A stretch of 64,000 nucleotides of DNA from Streptomyces griseus subsp. griseus (GTDB lineage: Bacteria; Actinomycetota; Actinomycetes; Streptomycetales; Streptomycetaceae), in assembly GCF_003610995.1 (NCBI RefSeq), contig NZ_CP032543.1, positions 4,650,001-4,714,000 on the forward strand, given 5' to 3'. The notes beneath the pieces are model-generated. The model was given only the letters and a program-made list of their open reading frames with translations. It did not search any database and was not told the DNA's origin. Numbering within the stretch: the first letter of the stretch is position 1; each line of letters starts with the position of its first letter. A program made the position numbers and the translations under genes. Of this stretch, positions 1 to 8,201 are shown piece by piece.

Positions 1-858
1 GAGGCGGGTACGGCCCGGCGCGCCGCCGCCGCTGCCGCGCCCACCACCGAGCGCGGGCCGGGCGCGGTGCTCAGGGCCGTACCCGTGAAACAGCGCCCGT
101 CCGCGCGGTCCGTGGACCTCGAACCGGGCGACAACGAGCAGGAGGCGGACTTCCGTACGGCGAACACGGCCGACTTCATCGCGTACGGGGACGAGGCGTC
201 CGGGCCCGCCGGTGCCACGGTCACCGCGCGCCTCGGCTTCCGCAACGACGGCCCGGCCTGGATCGGATACCTCCGCTCCGGCGAGACCGTGGCCGCCGTC
301 GACTTCACCGTTCCGCAGGGGGCGACGGTGACCTCCGCGCCGAAGGGGTGCCGGGGCGTGACCGCCGAGGGAGCCTATCGGGAGGACCGCCAGGCGCCCG
401 CGCCGCGCTACGTCTGCCCGACCCCGGCGACCGTCCGCGAGGGCGGCGGCCTGGACCTCTCCTTCGGGCTGCGGATCGACAAGGTGCTGAGCGGCGCGGC
501 CGGGAGCGTCACGGTGCGGGGCCCCGGCCTCCGGGCGCCGGGGCTGCCCTTCGACCCCAAGCCGGGCAACAACACGGCCCGGGTGGTGCTGAACGGGGGG
601 AGCGGCAGCGGCCTGACGCCGTCACCGTCTCCCGCTCCGCCGACGAAGGGCGGGCCGGGTGCGGGTGCCGGCACGGCTCCTTCCGCCACGGCCACCCCGG
701 GAGCGGGCGGCACGGGCGCGCCTGTGACCACCGGGAACGACGGCGGCACCCTGGCCTCCACCGGAGCGTCGGCCGTCCTGACGGCGGCGGCGATGGCGGT
801 CGCGGCACTGACGGCGGGACTGGCGCTGTTCCTGGCGGCCGGGCGGCGGAGGTCCTGA
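1..858 (+). CDS. Sortase-anchored surface protein (5' end outside window)
   Basis: The frame is open from base 1, so the true start lies upstream; the GTG at 67 is only an internal candidate. The visible part is a secreted beta-type domain with Asp/Gly/Asn-rich stretches (a PKPGNN segment near its end, as in DUF11/CARDB-like repeats) and a CRG/YVC cysteine pair that may form a disulfide. It continues into a Pro/Thr/Gly/Ala linker and ends in LASTG, a hydrophobic segment and a GRRRS tail. LAxTG is the class E sortase signal of Streptomyces, so the protein is probably linked to peptidoglycan after cleavage. The ligand or role of the domain is unknown. The sorting signal is clear; the domain family is tentative. 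Confidence 0.8.
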   Translation, partial: EAGTARRAAAAAAPTTERGPGAVLRAVPVKQRPSARSVDLEPGDNEQEADFRTANTADFIAYGDEASGPAGATVTARLGFRNDGPAWIGYLRSGETVAAVDFTVPQGATVTSAPKGCRGVTAEGAYREDRQAPAPRYVCPTPATVREGGGLDLSFGLRIDKVLSGAAGSVTVRGPGLRAPGLPFDPKPGNNTARVVLNGGSGSGLTPSPSPAPPTKGGPGAGAGTAPSATATPGAGGTGAPVTTGNDGGTLASTGASAVLTAAAMAVAALTAGLALFLAAGRRRS

Positions 859-1203
859 ACCGGGCCGGGCGGTGCGTCCTTCCTGGGGGAGGGGAGGGGG
901 GAACGCCTCCACCTCGTTCGACTGTCCCGATGCGACCGACCCGGGCGTCCCCGGGTACGGCCGCACATGGGGTGACCGGGCTGCTGTCCCCTGCGGACCG
1001 GTCACGTGCGCCGGGAAGTGGTCCCACGACGTACCTGCAGTACGTCACACGTCCCGGCGGAGCCACGCGTGGTTCTCTACCGATGCCGCCCCTGGTTGGC
1101 ACGGACACCGGGACCAACGAAGGCACGCCGGTCCCGGTCACGCGCCGTACGGGTGAGACGGGCACCGAACGCAGATACGGTGCTGCGGTCGCCGTCCCGC
1201 GGG
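859..1203. other. Intergenic region between converging genes, with inverted repeats
   Basis: No credible gene. It holds three inverted repeats: 7-bp arms at 1028-1034 and 1040-1046 (GACGTAC/GTACGTC), 9-bp arms at 1107-1115 and 1130-1138 (ACCGGGACC/GGTCCCGGT), and 6-bp arms near 1160-1181. Since it separates two converging genes, one or more of these may act as terminators. None has a T-tract. Confidence 0.4.
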
Positions 1204-1503
1204 TCACACCCGGCCGCGGCACAGCTCCAGCAGGGTCATCGCCAGAGCGGTGCCGGGCTTGCCCAGCGCGTCCCTGTAGTGGCCGAGCACGGCCGTCTCA
1301 CGGGAGAGGTTGACCCGGCGGCCGCCGGAGGTGATCCGGGCCTCCTGGATGACCGCCGAGACGGCCATCCGTTCCTGGACGAGGCCGATGATCCGGTCGT
1401 CGAGGGCGTCGACGCGCTCGCGGGCACCGCCGATCAGGGCGGCGGCCTCGTCGGTGCGCGCGCCGGTCTCCTCGGCGGGGGTGGTGCTGGTGGTGGTGCT
1501 CAT
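1204..1503 (-). CDS. Chorismate mutase, AroQ type
   Basis: A 99-residue protein of the AroQ alpha-helical chorismate mutase class, converting chorismate to prephenate, the branch point to phenylalanine and tyrosine. Family features include ARERVDALDDRIIGLVQERM in the first helix, with the expected catalytic Arg and Lys/Arg positions, and the late NLSRETAVLGHYR region. The ATG at 1503 is preferred over an upstream in-frame start because AGGAG lies about 9 bases before it. There is no prephenate dehydratase domain, so it is the monofunctional form. Upstream, a leader peptide rich in Phe and Tyr and a strong hairpin suggest attenuation by aromatic amino-acid supply. Divergent from guaA. Confidence 0.88.
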   Translation of the reverse strand: MSTTTSTTPAEETGARTDEAAALIGGARERVDALDDRIIGLVQERMAVSAVIQEARITSGGRRVNLSRETAVLGHYRDALGKPGTALAMTLLELCRGRV

Positions 1504-1561
1504 GATGGTGACTCCTGGTGGGCCGGAGGCCACCCGGGGCGATGGGCCCGGACACGCAGAA

Positions 1562-1587
1562 CGCCCCGGGCCTGGTGGCCCGGGGCG
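1562..1587 (-). terminator. Candidate attenuator hairpin before chorismate mutase
   Basis: Perfect 11-bp stem (1562-1572 with 1577-1587) and 4-base loop, between the leader peptide stop and the chorismate mutase ribosome binding site. Read on the minus strand it is followed by a modestly T-containing stretch (TTCTGCGTGT). The leader segment GGCCCGCCGGC (about 1632-1642) could pair with the 5' arm and act as an antiterminator. A classical leader-peptide attenuator is the simplest reading. Confidence 0.6.
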
Positions 1588-1611
1588 CCTGGAACGTTGC
1601 TTGTCAGTAGC

Positions 1612-1683
1612 TCAAGCAGCACGACCGTGGCAGCCGGCGGGCCGGATGCCATAGGTAAAGACGAAGGTCGTGTGCTGACGCAT
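1612..1683 (-). CDS. Phe/Tyr leader peptide for chorismate mutase attenuation
   Basis: A 23-codon frame starting at ATG 1683 and ending TGA 1612. Its middle reads T-T-F-V-F-T-Y-G: two Phe and one Tyr codon within five residues, in a peptide ahead of a chorismate mutase gene whose pathway makes exactly those amino acids. There is no Shine-Dalgarno sequence. Instead a promoter-like pair (TTGGTG, 17 bases, CATACT) ends 6 bases before the ATG, so the transcript probably starts at the A of ATG, as described for actinobacterial trp leaders. It is too short for standard gene callers. Role inferred from position, codons and the hairpin. Confidence 0.62.
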   Translation of the reverse strand: MRQHTTFVFTYGIRPAGCHGRAA

Positions 1684-1689
1684 GGGGAC

Positions 1690-1718
1690 AGTATGGCCCG
1701 CCCGGCCGGGCCCACCAA
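1690..1718 (-). promoter_or_regulatory. Vegetative-type promoter producing a leaderless leader transcript
   Basis: On the minus strand, -35 TTGGTG (1713-1718), a 17-base spacer and -10 CATACT (1690-1695), then six bases to the ATG at 1683. Spacing fits a principal sigma factor promoter with +1 at or next to the start codon. Confidence 0.6.
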
Positions 1719-1796
1719 GCCGGGGCCCGGATCGTGAGACAGGAGAGCGCCGCCCCCTGGCGTCACCGGCCCGGCGGAGGGTGTGCGCACGGCCGG

Positions 1797-1802
1797 TAGA
1801 AT
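1797..1802 (+). promoter_or_regulatory. Candidate -10 element of guaA
   Basis: TAGAAT lies 42 bases before the guaA GTG. I see no good -35 at 16-18 bases upstream, so this is a partial match only. Confidence 0.35.
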
Positions 1803-1844
1803 CGGAAGAACCGACCCCCTTCACCACCGCCGGAAGGCCGCCCC

Positions 1845-3431
1845 GTGCCAGCAGCACCCCCCGCCGCCCCCGACACCACGGCCGACGTGGTCCTCGTTGT
1901 GGACTTCGGCGCGCAGTACGCCCAGCTCATCGCCCGCCGTGTCCGTGAGGCCCGGGTCTACAGCGAGATCGTCCCGTCCACCATGCCGGTGGCCGAGATG
2001 CTGGCCAAGAACCCCCGCGCGATCATCCTCTCCGGCGGCCCGTCGTCGGTCTACGCGGAGGGCGCGCCGTCCCTGGACCGCTCGCTCTTCGAGGCCGGGG
2101 TGCCGGTCTTCGGCATGTGCTACGGCTTCCAGCTGATGGCGACCACGCTCGGCGGCACGGTCGACGACAACGGGGCGCGTGAGTACGGCCGCACCCCGCT
2201 GCACGTCACGAAGGCGGGTTCGACGCTCTTCGAGGGCACGCCCACCGAGCAGCCGGTGTGGATGTCGCACGGCGACGCCTGCTCGGCGGCGCCCGAGGGC
2301 TTCACCGTCACGGCCTCCACGGACGTGGTCCCGGTCGCGGCGTTCGAGAACGACGAGAAGAAGCTCTACGGCGTCCAGTACCACCCGGAGGTCATGCACT
2401 CGACCCACGGGCAGCAGGTCCTGGAGCACTTCCTCTACCGCGGCGCGGGCATCGAGCCGAACTGGACCACCACCAACGTGGTCGAGGAGCAGATCGCCCT
2501 CATCCGCGAGCAGGTCGGCGACAAGCGCGCCATCTGCGGCCTCTCCGGCGGTGTGGACTCCGCGGTCGCGGCAGCCCTGGTCCAGAAGGCCATCGGCTCC
2601 CAGCTGACCTGTGTGTACGTCGACCACGGTCTGATGCGCAAGGGCGAGACCGAGCAGGTCGAGAAGGACTTCGTGGCCGCGACCGGCGCGAAGCTGAAGG
2701 TGGTCGACGCGGAGAAGCGCTTCCTCGACGCCCTGGCCGGGGTCTCCGACCCGGAGCAGAAGCGGAAGATCATCGGCCGCGAGTTCATCCGGGTCTTCGA
2801 GCAGGCCCAGCTGGAGATCCTCCAGGAGGACGGACCCGAGGTCGCCTTCCTGGTCCAGGGCACGCTCTACCCGGACGTGGTGGAGTCCGGCGGCGGCACC
2901 GGCACCGCCAACATCAAGTCCCACCACAACGTGGGCGGTCTCCCCGACGACATCGAGTTCCAGCTCGTGGAGCCGCTGCGCCAGCTGTTCAAGGACGAGG
3001 TCCGGATGGTCGGCCAGGAGCTGGGCCTCCCCGAGGAGATCGTCCAGCGCCAGCCGTTCCCCGGCCCCGGCCTCGGCATCCGCATCGTCGGCGAGGTCAC
3101 CAAGGACCGCCTGGACCTCCTTCGGGACGCCGACGCCATCGCCCGCGAGGAGCTGACGGCGGCCGGCCTGGACCGCGACATCTGGCAGTGCCCGGTGGTC
3201 CTCCTCGCCGACGTCCGCTCGGTCGGCGTCCAGGGCGACGGCCGCACCTACGGCCACCCGATCGTGCTGCGCCCGGTCTCCTCCGAGGACGCCATGACGG
3301 CCGACTGGTCCCGCCTGCCGTACGAGACGCTGGCGAAGATCTCCACCCGCATCACCAACGAGGTCGCCGACGTCAACCGAGTCGTCCTCGACGTGACGAG
3401 CAAGCCGCCGGGGACGATCGAGTGGGAGTGA
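1845..3431 (+). CDS. guaA: GMP synthase (glutamine-hydrolysing)
   Basis: Converts XMP, glutamine and ATP to GMP, the last step of guanine nucleotide synthesis. At 528 residues it is full length. The N-terminal class I glutamine amidotransferase domain shows [12 protein letters not shown], the nucleophile in GMCYGFQ and the His/Glu pair in YHPEV. The ATP pyrophosphatase domain follows with the P-loop [10 protein letters not shown], then the C-terminal dimerization domain with [11 protein letters not shown] and the usual ending [12 protein letters not shown] start at 1845, preceded by GGAAGG. Monocistronic as far as can be seen; a short hairpin (3438-3453) follows the stop. Divergent from the chorismate mutase transcript. 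Confidence 0.97.
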   Translation: MPAAPPAAPDTTADVVLVVDFGAQYAQLIARRVREARVYSEIVPSTMPVAEMLAKNPRAIILSGGPSSVYAEGAPSLDRSLFEAGVPVFGMCYGFQLMATTLGGTVDDNGAREYGRTPLHVTKAGSTLFEGTPTEQPVWMSHGDACSAAPEGFTVTASTDVVPVAAFENDEKKLYGVQYHPEVMHSTHGQQVLEHFLYRGAGIEPNWTTTNVVEEQIALIREQVGDKRAICGLSGGVDSAVAAALVQKAIGSQLTCVYVDHGLMRKGETEQVEKDFVAATGAKLKVVDAEKRFLDALAGVSDPEQKRKIIGREFIRVFEQAQLEILQEDGPEVAFLVQGTLYPDVVESGGGTGTANIKSHHNVGGLPDDIEFQLVEPLRQLFKDEVRMVGQELGLPEEIVQRQPFPGPGLGIRIVGEVTKDRLDLLRDADAIAREELTAAGLDRDIWQCPVVLLADVRSVGVQGDGRTYGHPIVLRPVSSEDAMTADWSRLPYETLAKISTRITNEVADVNRVVLDVTSKPPGTIEWE

Positions 3432-3720
3432 CTGCCCGGGTTCGCGTGAACCCCTAGGGCCCCATGGCCAACGCTGATGCCGTCGCTCATTCGTCCGGGC
3501 GGCGGCATCGCCGTATCCGGCGCAGAGCCGAGCCGGGGCCCGACAGCGCGCCCATGGAGACGTCGCACGAGCCACCCGCGACCGACCGCCGCCCGGCTCC
3601 CCCGCCCGGAGGACCTCGACCGGCTTCAACCAGCGTCGTCCGTAGCCGCACCCCTTCCCCCTCACTCCACCCGCCGGTAACTTCCGATCCCGTACGTTCC
3701 CGGGAAAGTGAGGAGCCGCC

Positions 3721-4509
3721 ATGTCCGAGCCGCCTGCCGTGCCCGCCCCCGCGCCCATCCCCGTGGAGCAGCTGCACTTCGCCATGCCGCCCGTGCACGT
3801 GTCGCCGGACGAGGAGCGGGCGTACCGGAGGCAGCGGCTGGCGGGGGCGTTGCGGTTGTTCGGGGAGTACGGGTTCGAGGACGGGGTCTCCGGGCATGTC
3901 ACCGTGCGCGATCCGGAGCTGGACGACTGCTACTGGGTCAATCCGTTCGGGGCGCCCTTCGCCGACATCGCGCCGCAGGACCTGATCCTCGTCAACGGGG
4001 ACGGGCAGGTCGTGCGGGGGCGCTTCCACGTCAACCAGGCCGCCTTCGCCGTGCACGCGGCCGTGCACCGGGCCCGGCCGGGGGCCGTCGCCGTCGCGCA
4101 CACCCACTCCGTGCACGGGCGGGCGCTGGCCGCGCTGGGGGAGCTGATCGAGCCGATCACCCAGGAGGCCTGTGCGTTCTACGAGGACCATGCGCTCTAC
4201 GACGCGTACACCGGGGTCGTCGTGGACGAGGCGGAGGGGCGGCGGATCGCCGAGGTGCTCGGGGAGCGCAAAGCCGTCATCCTGCGCAACCACGGGCTCC
4301 TGACCGTGGGGGACTCGGTCGACGCGGCCGCCTGGTGGTTCCTGACGATGGAGCGCGCCTGCCGGGTGCAGCTGCTGGCGCGGGCCGCCGGGAAGCCCGT
4401 GCTGATCGACCACCGGGACGCCGTCACCACCCGTGAGCAGCTCGGCAGCGACCTGGTGGCGTGGATCAACTACCAGCCCCTGTGGCAGCGGATCAGTCGA
4501 ACGTTCTGA
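3721..4509 (+). CDS. Class II aldolase/adducin family protein
   Basis: A 262-residue cytoplasmic protein of the zinc-dependent class II aldolase fold (fuculose-phosphate aldolase, ribulose-phosphate epimerase, adducin head). Visible signatures are GVSGHVTVRD, the metal-binding pair in AHTHSVHG, and a third His in ILRNHGLLTVG. The Glu expected as catalytic base near the first domain is not obvious to me, so activity on a sugar phosphate is not assured. Many actinobacterial members act on non-sugar substrates or are uncharacterized. ATG at 3721 with GAGGAG eight bases upstream. The adjacent genes give no pathway clue. Confidence 0.8.
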   Translation: MSEPPAVPAPAPIPVEQLHFAMPPVHVSPDEERAYRRQRLAGALRLFGEYGFEDGVSGHVTVRDPELDDCYWVNPFGAPFADIAPQDLILVNGDGQVVRGRFHVNQAAFAVHAAVHRARPGAVAVAHTHSVHGRALAALGELIEPITQEACAFYEDHALYDAYTGVVVDEAEGRRIAEVLGERKAVILRNHGLLTVGDSVDAAAWWFLTMERACRVQLLARAAGKPVLIDHRDAVTTREQLGSDLVAWINYQPLWQRISRTF

Positions 4510-4621
4510 CGGTATGCGTTCGTGTCCGACCCGATGCGGGGGACGCCCGTCCCGTACGGCACAATTCGCTGGTATCACAGGTGAGTTGGCTGTACCGGGG
4601 CGGGAAAGGGTGTAAATCTCC

Positions 4622-5890
4622 GTGGCGTTGGACGAGGCGAGAGTGGGCGGCACGCACGGCGGAGGGTGTACGTGCGGGGACTGCCCGCACGGCGCACGTG
4701 AGGGGCACCGGCGCGCGGTCGCCGCGTTCCTGGCCAAGCGGGACGAACTGGCCGCCGGGAACGGCCTGCCCGCCGGGGTCGCCCAGTCCGCCTCCGCCTC
4801 CCGTCAGTGGGTCTCCGACGAGCTGACCGAGTCCGCCCGGACCGTCGCCGACCGGGGCCGGGCCGCCGGGGACGTCTGGCTCCACCATGTGTGGCGGGGC
4901 ACCCTGTTCGTGGTGTGGGGCGCGGTGATCGCCCTCCTCGTCGGTGCGAGCCTCACCGCGATCGGTCCGGGCTGGACCACCGCCCGCACCGCCGCCCTGG
5001 CCGCCGCTGTCGTCACCGCCTCCCTGCTGACCGTCGCAGCCCGCTTCCACCGCGCCCGGGGCGGCCTCCTCGCCCCGCTGATCGGGGAGGACAACCGGCT
5101 CTCCACCTCCCGGGCCGTCGCCGCCGCCTGGGTCCTGCTCGCCGTCTTCGCCGTGCTCGTCCTCGCCCTCCAGCTGGCGGGCGCCTCGGACCCGGACGAC
5201 CGGGACGCGCTGCTCGAGGGACTCGACCTGGTGCGGTCCGCCGGGATGGTGGCCGTGCTCGCGCTGGTGTGCGCGGTCGCCGTCGTCGTACGCCGCGTGG
5301 TGACCGTACGGGTGCTGGGCCAGCGGCTCCAGAAGCTGCGCGCGGACCGGCCGCGCGCGGCCGATCTGCTCACCGACGACTCCGGGCGCGGCTCGTTCAC
5401 CGATGTGCAGTACGTGCTGGTCAGCGCCGTCGCCGTGCTGTTCGCCGCCGTCCGTCTGGCCCGCCGCCCCGAGCAGCTGCCCGACCTGCCGTGGGGCCTC
5501 GCCCTGCTGGTGGTGGTCTCGGCGGCGACGTACTTCGCCGGGAAGTACGCGGAGGGCGGCCGCCCCGTCGTGCTGTCCGTCGTACGGACCCGGGAGGCCG
5601 GGGACCTGGACGCCCCGATCCGGACCGGCGACGACATCGAGATCCGGGGCGCGGGCTTCGTACCGCCCGGCGCCGGCAGCCCTGACCGGTTGGCCCGGCT
5701 CGTCGTACGGATCGGCACGGTCCACGTCCACGTACCGCTGATCCCGGTCGCCGGAGGCTTCGCCAACCCGACCGACACCGTCCTCACCGTCCCCGTGCCG
5801 GTCGAGGTCGAGCCGGGGACCGTCGACGTCCAGGTCGTCACGGCCGCCGGCGTGGAGACCAACCGCTGTCCGATCGATGTGACGGACTGA
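4622..5890 (+). CDS. Polytopic membrane protein with Cys-rich N-terminus and IPT-like C-terminal domain
   Basis: 422 residues, unrecognized family. The N-terminus has a compact Cys cluster, CTCGDCPHG (about residues 16-24), followed by a charged helical region. About six hydrophobic segments lie between residues 90 and 315. The last ~90 residues are soluble, with GDDIEIRGAGFVPPG resembling the start of an IPT/TIG (immunoglobulin-like) domain. The GTG at 4622 has a GGGAAAGGG stretch upstream. The Cys cluster could bind a metal or a redox cofactor near the membrane. Function is not predictable; the topology is my estimate. Confidence 0.65.
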   Translation: MALDEARVGGTHGGGCTCGDCPHGAREGHRRAVAAFLAKRDELAAGNGLPAGVAQSASASRQWVSDELTESARTVADRGRAAGDVWLHHVWRGTLFVVWGAVIALLVGASLTAIGPGWTTARTAALAAAVVTASLLTVAARFHRARGGLLAPLIGEDNRLSTSRAVAAAWVLLAVFAVLVLALQLAGASDPDDRDALLEGLDLVRSAGMVAVLALVCAVAVVVRRVVTVRVLGQRLQKLRADRPRAADLLTDDSGRGSFTDVQYVLVSAVAVLFAAVRLARRPEQLPDLPWGLALLVVVSAATYFAGKYAEGGRPVVLSVVRTREAGDLDAPIRTGDDIEIRGAGFVPPGAGSPDRLARLVVRIGTVHVHVPLIPVAGGFANPTDTVLTVPVPVEVEPGTVDVQVVTAAGVETNRCPIDVTD

Positions 5891-5993
5891 CCCGCCCTCC
5901 CCGAATTCTGCCACCGATCGCTCCGCAGCCCTGGTGAGCGGCGCCGTACAGGCGTACGTATGGTCAGGTGACGGATCTTCGGGAAGCGGGGCA

Positions 5994-6509
5994 GTGGTGA
6001 TGAACGGTTACGGCGGCGGTTCGTACGGTCTGGACGAGCGGAAGGGGCTGCGTGAGCGGGCGGGTGAGTACGCCCTGCTGCCGCTGCGGCTCTTCCTCGG
6101 CGTCACCTTCGTCTACGCCGGTCTCGACAAGCTGACGGACAGCGGGTTCCTCTCCGCCACCGGCCCCGGCTCCATCGGCGAGATGATGCGCGGGGTCCGC
6201 GACTCCTCCGCGATCCCCGCCCTCGTCGACCTGGCGCTCAAGAGCCCCGAAGGGTTCGGTTACGCCATCGCCATCGGCGAACTCCTCGTCGGCCTCGGCA
6301 CCCTGGTCGGCCTCTGGGTCCGGCTCGCCGCGCTCGGCGGCGCGCTGATCTCCCTGAGCCTCTGGCTGACGGTGAGCTGGCAGGCCACCCCGTACTACTA
6401 CGGCAACGACCTGCCCTACTTGATGGCGTGGCTGCCCCTGGTGCTCGCGGGCGCCTCGATGTTCTCCCTGGACGCCTTCCTCGCCTCCCGGCGCCGCCGC
6501 AGCATGTAG
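5994..6509 (+). CDS. DoxX family membrane protein
   Basis: About 171 residues with four hydrophobic helices. LRLFLGVTFVYAGLDKLTD is typical of the first DoxX helix, with a later GELLVGLGTLVGLWVRLAA helix. DoxX-type proteins are small integral membrane proteins linked to quinone or thiol redox systems, but few members have a known activity. Start: GTG 5994, GTG 5997 or ATG 6000; GGGAAG at 5981 favours 5994. An in-frame GTG at 5934 lacks a binding site. The 3' end overlaps, on the other strand, the end of the small membrane gene 6416-6679 by 94 bases. Confidence 0.82.
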   Translation: MVMNGYGGGSYGLDERKGLRERAGEYALLPLRLFLGVTFVYAGLDKLTDSGFLSATGPGSIGEMMRGVRDSSAIPALVDLALKSPEGFGYAIAIGELLVGLGTLVGLWVRLAALGGALISLSLWLTVSWQATPYYYGNDLPYLMAWLPLVLAGASMFSLDAFLASRRRRSM

Positions 6510-6679
6510 GCGGTCCAGGTCGCCGTGGTGGCCAGCCACAGGCCGCCGACGAACACCGCCAGGAAGAAGGCCCACGGCACCTCCCACACACCGGCCGCGT
6601 CCGCCGCGTACCCCCCGGCGAGGGCCAGCATCGCCAGACCCGCCACCGCCCGTCCGGGCCGGAACTCATGACGCAGCAC
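6416..6679 (-). CDS. Small two-helix membrane protein, partner of PspC gene
   Basis: 87 residues with two predicted membrane helices (about residues 12-30 and 35-58) and a basic cytoplasmic tail starting RRRREARK. GTG start at 6679 inside the 3' end of the PspC-domain gene (14-base overlap), with GGAGG eight bases before it, so the two are translationally coupled. Its last ~30 codons are antisense to the end of the DoxX gene. Family not recognized; the coupling suggests it works with the PspC-domain protein in the envelope. Confidence 0.7.
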   Translation of the reverse strand: MLRHEFRPGRAVAGLAMLALAGGYAADAAGVWEVPWAFFLAVFVGGLWLATTATWTAYMLRRRREARKASRENIEAPASTRGSHAIK

Positions 6680-8012
6680 GGCTGACCTCCACCTGTCCGA
6701 CCCCGACTTCCACTTCCAGCTCGATCGTCCCGGCCGGCTCGCTGCCCTCGGGCGGCGGCAGCGTACGCCGCGTCGACTGGTCGCTGTTGATGCGGACCTG
6801 GACCCGCTGCCCCTCCTCCAGCCGGATCTCCCCGAGACCCACCTCGGCCCGCGCCTTCACCGTCACACCGTTCGGGACGACGACGGCCGCCCGCCCCGCC
6901 CCGACCTCCAGCCGGGTGCGCAGGGTCCCGCCCGGAGGGACCACCACGCCGGACAGGTCCAGCCGGGCATCGCCGCTGCCCAGCTCGTACCGCTGCTGTA
7001 CGGCGGCGACCCCGGCCGGACGCCACTCCTGGCGGGCCCAGTCCGTGCTGATCTCCTTCGGCAGCATCGTCGCGCCCGCCAGCAGGACCGCCGTGATCAT
7101 CGCCGCCGTCACCGTGCCGAACCCGGTCCGCCCCAGCGCCGAGGAGACCAGCAGACCGAGCCCGAAGACCGCGAGCGCGGCGACCAGACCGATCTGCAAC
7201 GCCGTCCCCAGCGGGTGGTGCTCCCAGCTCAGCCCGGTGCCCAGGCCGCCCGCCACCAGCGCGGTCAGGAAGACCAGGCCGCCGATCGACCGCGGTCCCG
7301 GCGGGGCGGGCGCCGGAGCCGGCGGCCGGAACGGCGCGGCCGGGCTGGGCCGCCCGGCCCGCACCTCGGCCTGCGCCGAGCCCACATCGGTGTCCGGGGG
7401 ACCCCACAGATAGCCCGGGCCGACCGGCCCCGTCGTACCGTCCTTCACGATCGGGTCCCGCCACCACGACGGACCGCCCGGCGTCGGCGGCGCCTTCACC
7501 TCCGGCGGGGGCGTGCCGAGGCCACCGGCGTGCGGGTGGGCCGGGGCGGCGGGGGTGCCCGGCGGGGCCGCCGGGTCCTCCGGCGCCGACGTCCTGCGGG
7601 ACTGCGTCCACACCGAGCAGCCGACGACGGCCACCGTGAGCAGCGCCGCGAACGCCAGCATGCCCCGGTTGCCCAGCATCGACAGGAAGAGCCCGCAGCC
7701 GATCAGCGCCAGCAGCAGCGCCACCAGCGACGCCCCGTCGACCCGGCCCGACAGCAGCCGGCGCGCCTCGTTCTCCTCCTCGCCCTCCAGGGGCAGCAGG
7801 AGCCAGGCGAAGCCGTAGAAGATCAGGCCGATCCCGCCGGTCGCCGAGAGGACGCCGAGCACGATCCGGAAGATCACCGGGTCCACGTCGCAGTACCGGC
7901 CGAGCCCGCCGCAGACCCCGGCCACCATCTTCTGCCGCGGGCTGCGCCGCAGCTGCGGCTTCGGCGCGTCGGGGGGTGCGACGCCGGGGGAGGCGTCCGA
8001 AGGAGCGGTCAT
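6666..8012 (-). CDS. PspC-domain membrane protein with LiaF-like C-terminus
   Basis: 448 residues. An N-terminal PspC domain (about residues 20-76: MVAGVCGGLGRYCDVDP, then a helix ending WLLLPLE) is followed by several transmembrane helices, a long Pro/Gly-rich loop, two more helix pairs and a C-terminal beta-rich domain. The last ~100 residues, with repeated VEVGVG/VGLGEI patterns, resemble the DUF2154/LiaF C-terminal domain. PspC and LiaF proteins sense or modulate envelope stress, and LiaF inhibits its kinase. Divergent from a PspC-containing kinase and its regulator, which suggests it is a target or modulator of that pair. ATG 8012; GGAGGT abuts it unusually closely. Confidence 0.85.
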   Translation of the reverse strand: MTAPSDASPGVAPPDAPKPQLRRSPRQKMVAGVCGGLGRYCDVDPVIFRIVLGVLSATGGIGLIFYGFAWLLLPLEGEEENEARRLLSGRVDGASLVALLLALIGCGLFLSMLGNRGMLAFAALLTVAVVGCSVWTQSRRTSAPEDPAAPPGTPAAPAHPHAGGLGTPPPEVKAPPTPGGPSWWRDPIVKDGTTGPVGPGYLWGPPDTDVGSAQAEVRAGRPSPAAPFRPPAPAPAPPGPRSIGGLVFLTALVAGGLGTGLSWEHHPLGTALQIGLVAALAVFGLGLLVSSALGRTGFGTVTAAMITAVLLAGATMLPKEISTDWARQEWRPAGVAAVQQRYELGSGDARLDLSGVVVPPGGTLRTRLEVGAGRAAVVVPNGVTVKARAEVGLGEIRLEEGQRVQVRINSDQSTRRTLPPPEGSEPAGTIELEVEVGVGQVEVSRAAS

Positions 8013-8068
8013 ACCTCCATGGTGACGGCCCGCACCCGCTGGTGGGAGCCGCGCCGACCCTGGCCGGT

Positions 8069-8169
8069 CCCTGATTTTGCGCCGGGGGTCCCGCAGGGGG
8101 AGCGCCGTGAGGATCAGCCCCTGGGGGTGGGGCTGGCATCAGGGTCGATCAGGGGGTCTACCCTGATGC
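8069..8169. promoter_or_regulatory. Divergent control region with repeated ATCAGGG motif
   Basis: Between the divergent PspC gene and kinase gene lie four copies of ATCAGGG or its complement: 8069-8075, 8138-8144, 8148-8154 and 8161-8167. Two of them form a perfect 10-bp inverted repeat (8136-8145 and 8160-8169, GCATCAGGGT/ACCCTGATGC) separated by 14 bases. This looks like the operator of a dimeric regulator, most simply the NarL-type response regulator encoded downstream. Confidence 0.55.
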
Positions 8170-8201
8170 CTCCCGCCCCCGCCGCGTGTGACGATCGGGG
8201 T

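Noticed and set aside
1821..3902. A 693-codon minus-strand frame over guaA
   Set aside because: Antisense to guaA, Arg/Gly/Ala-rich with no motif; a shadow of guaA and the following region.
4493..5914. A 473-codon minus-strand frame over the 4622-5890 gene
   Set aside because: Composition typical of an antisense shadow, and the plus-strand gene has a start site and a transmembrane pattern.
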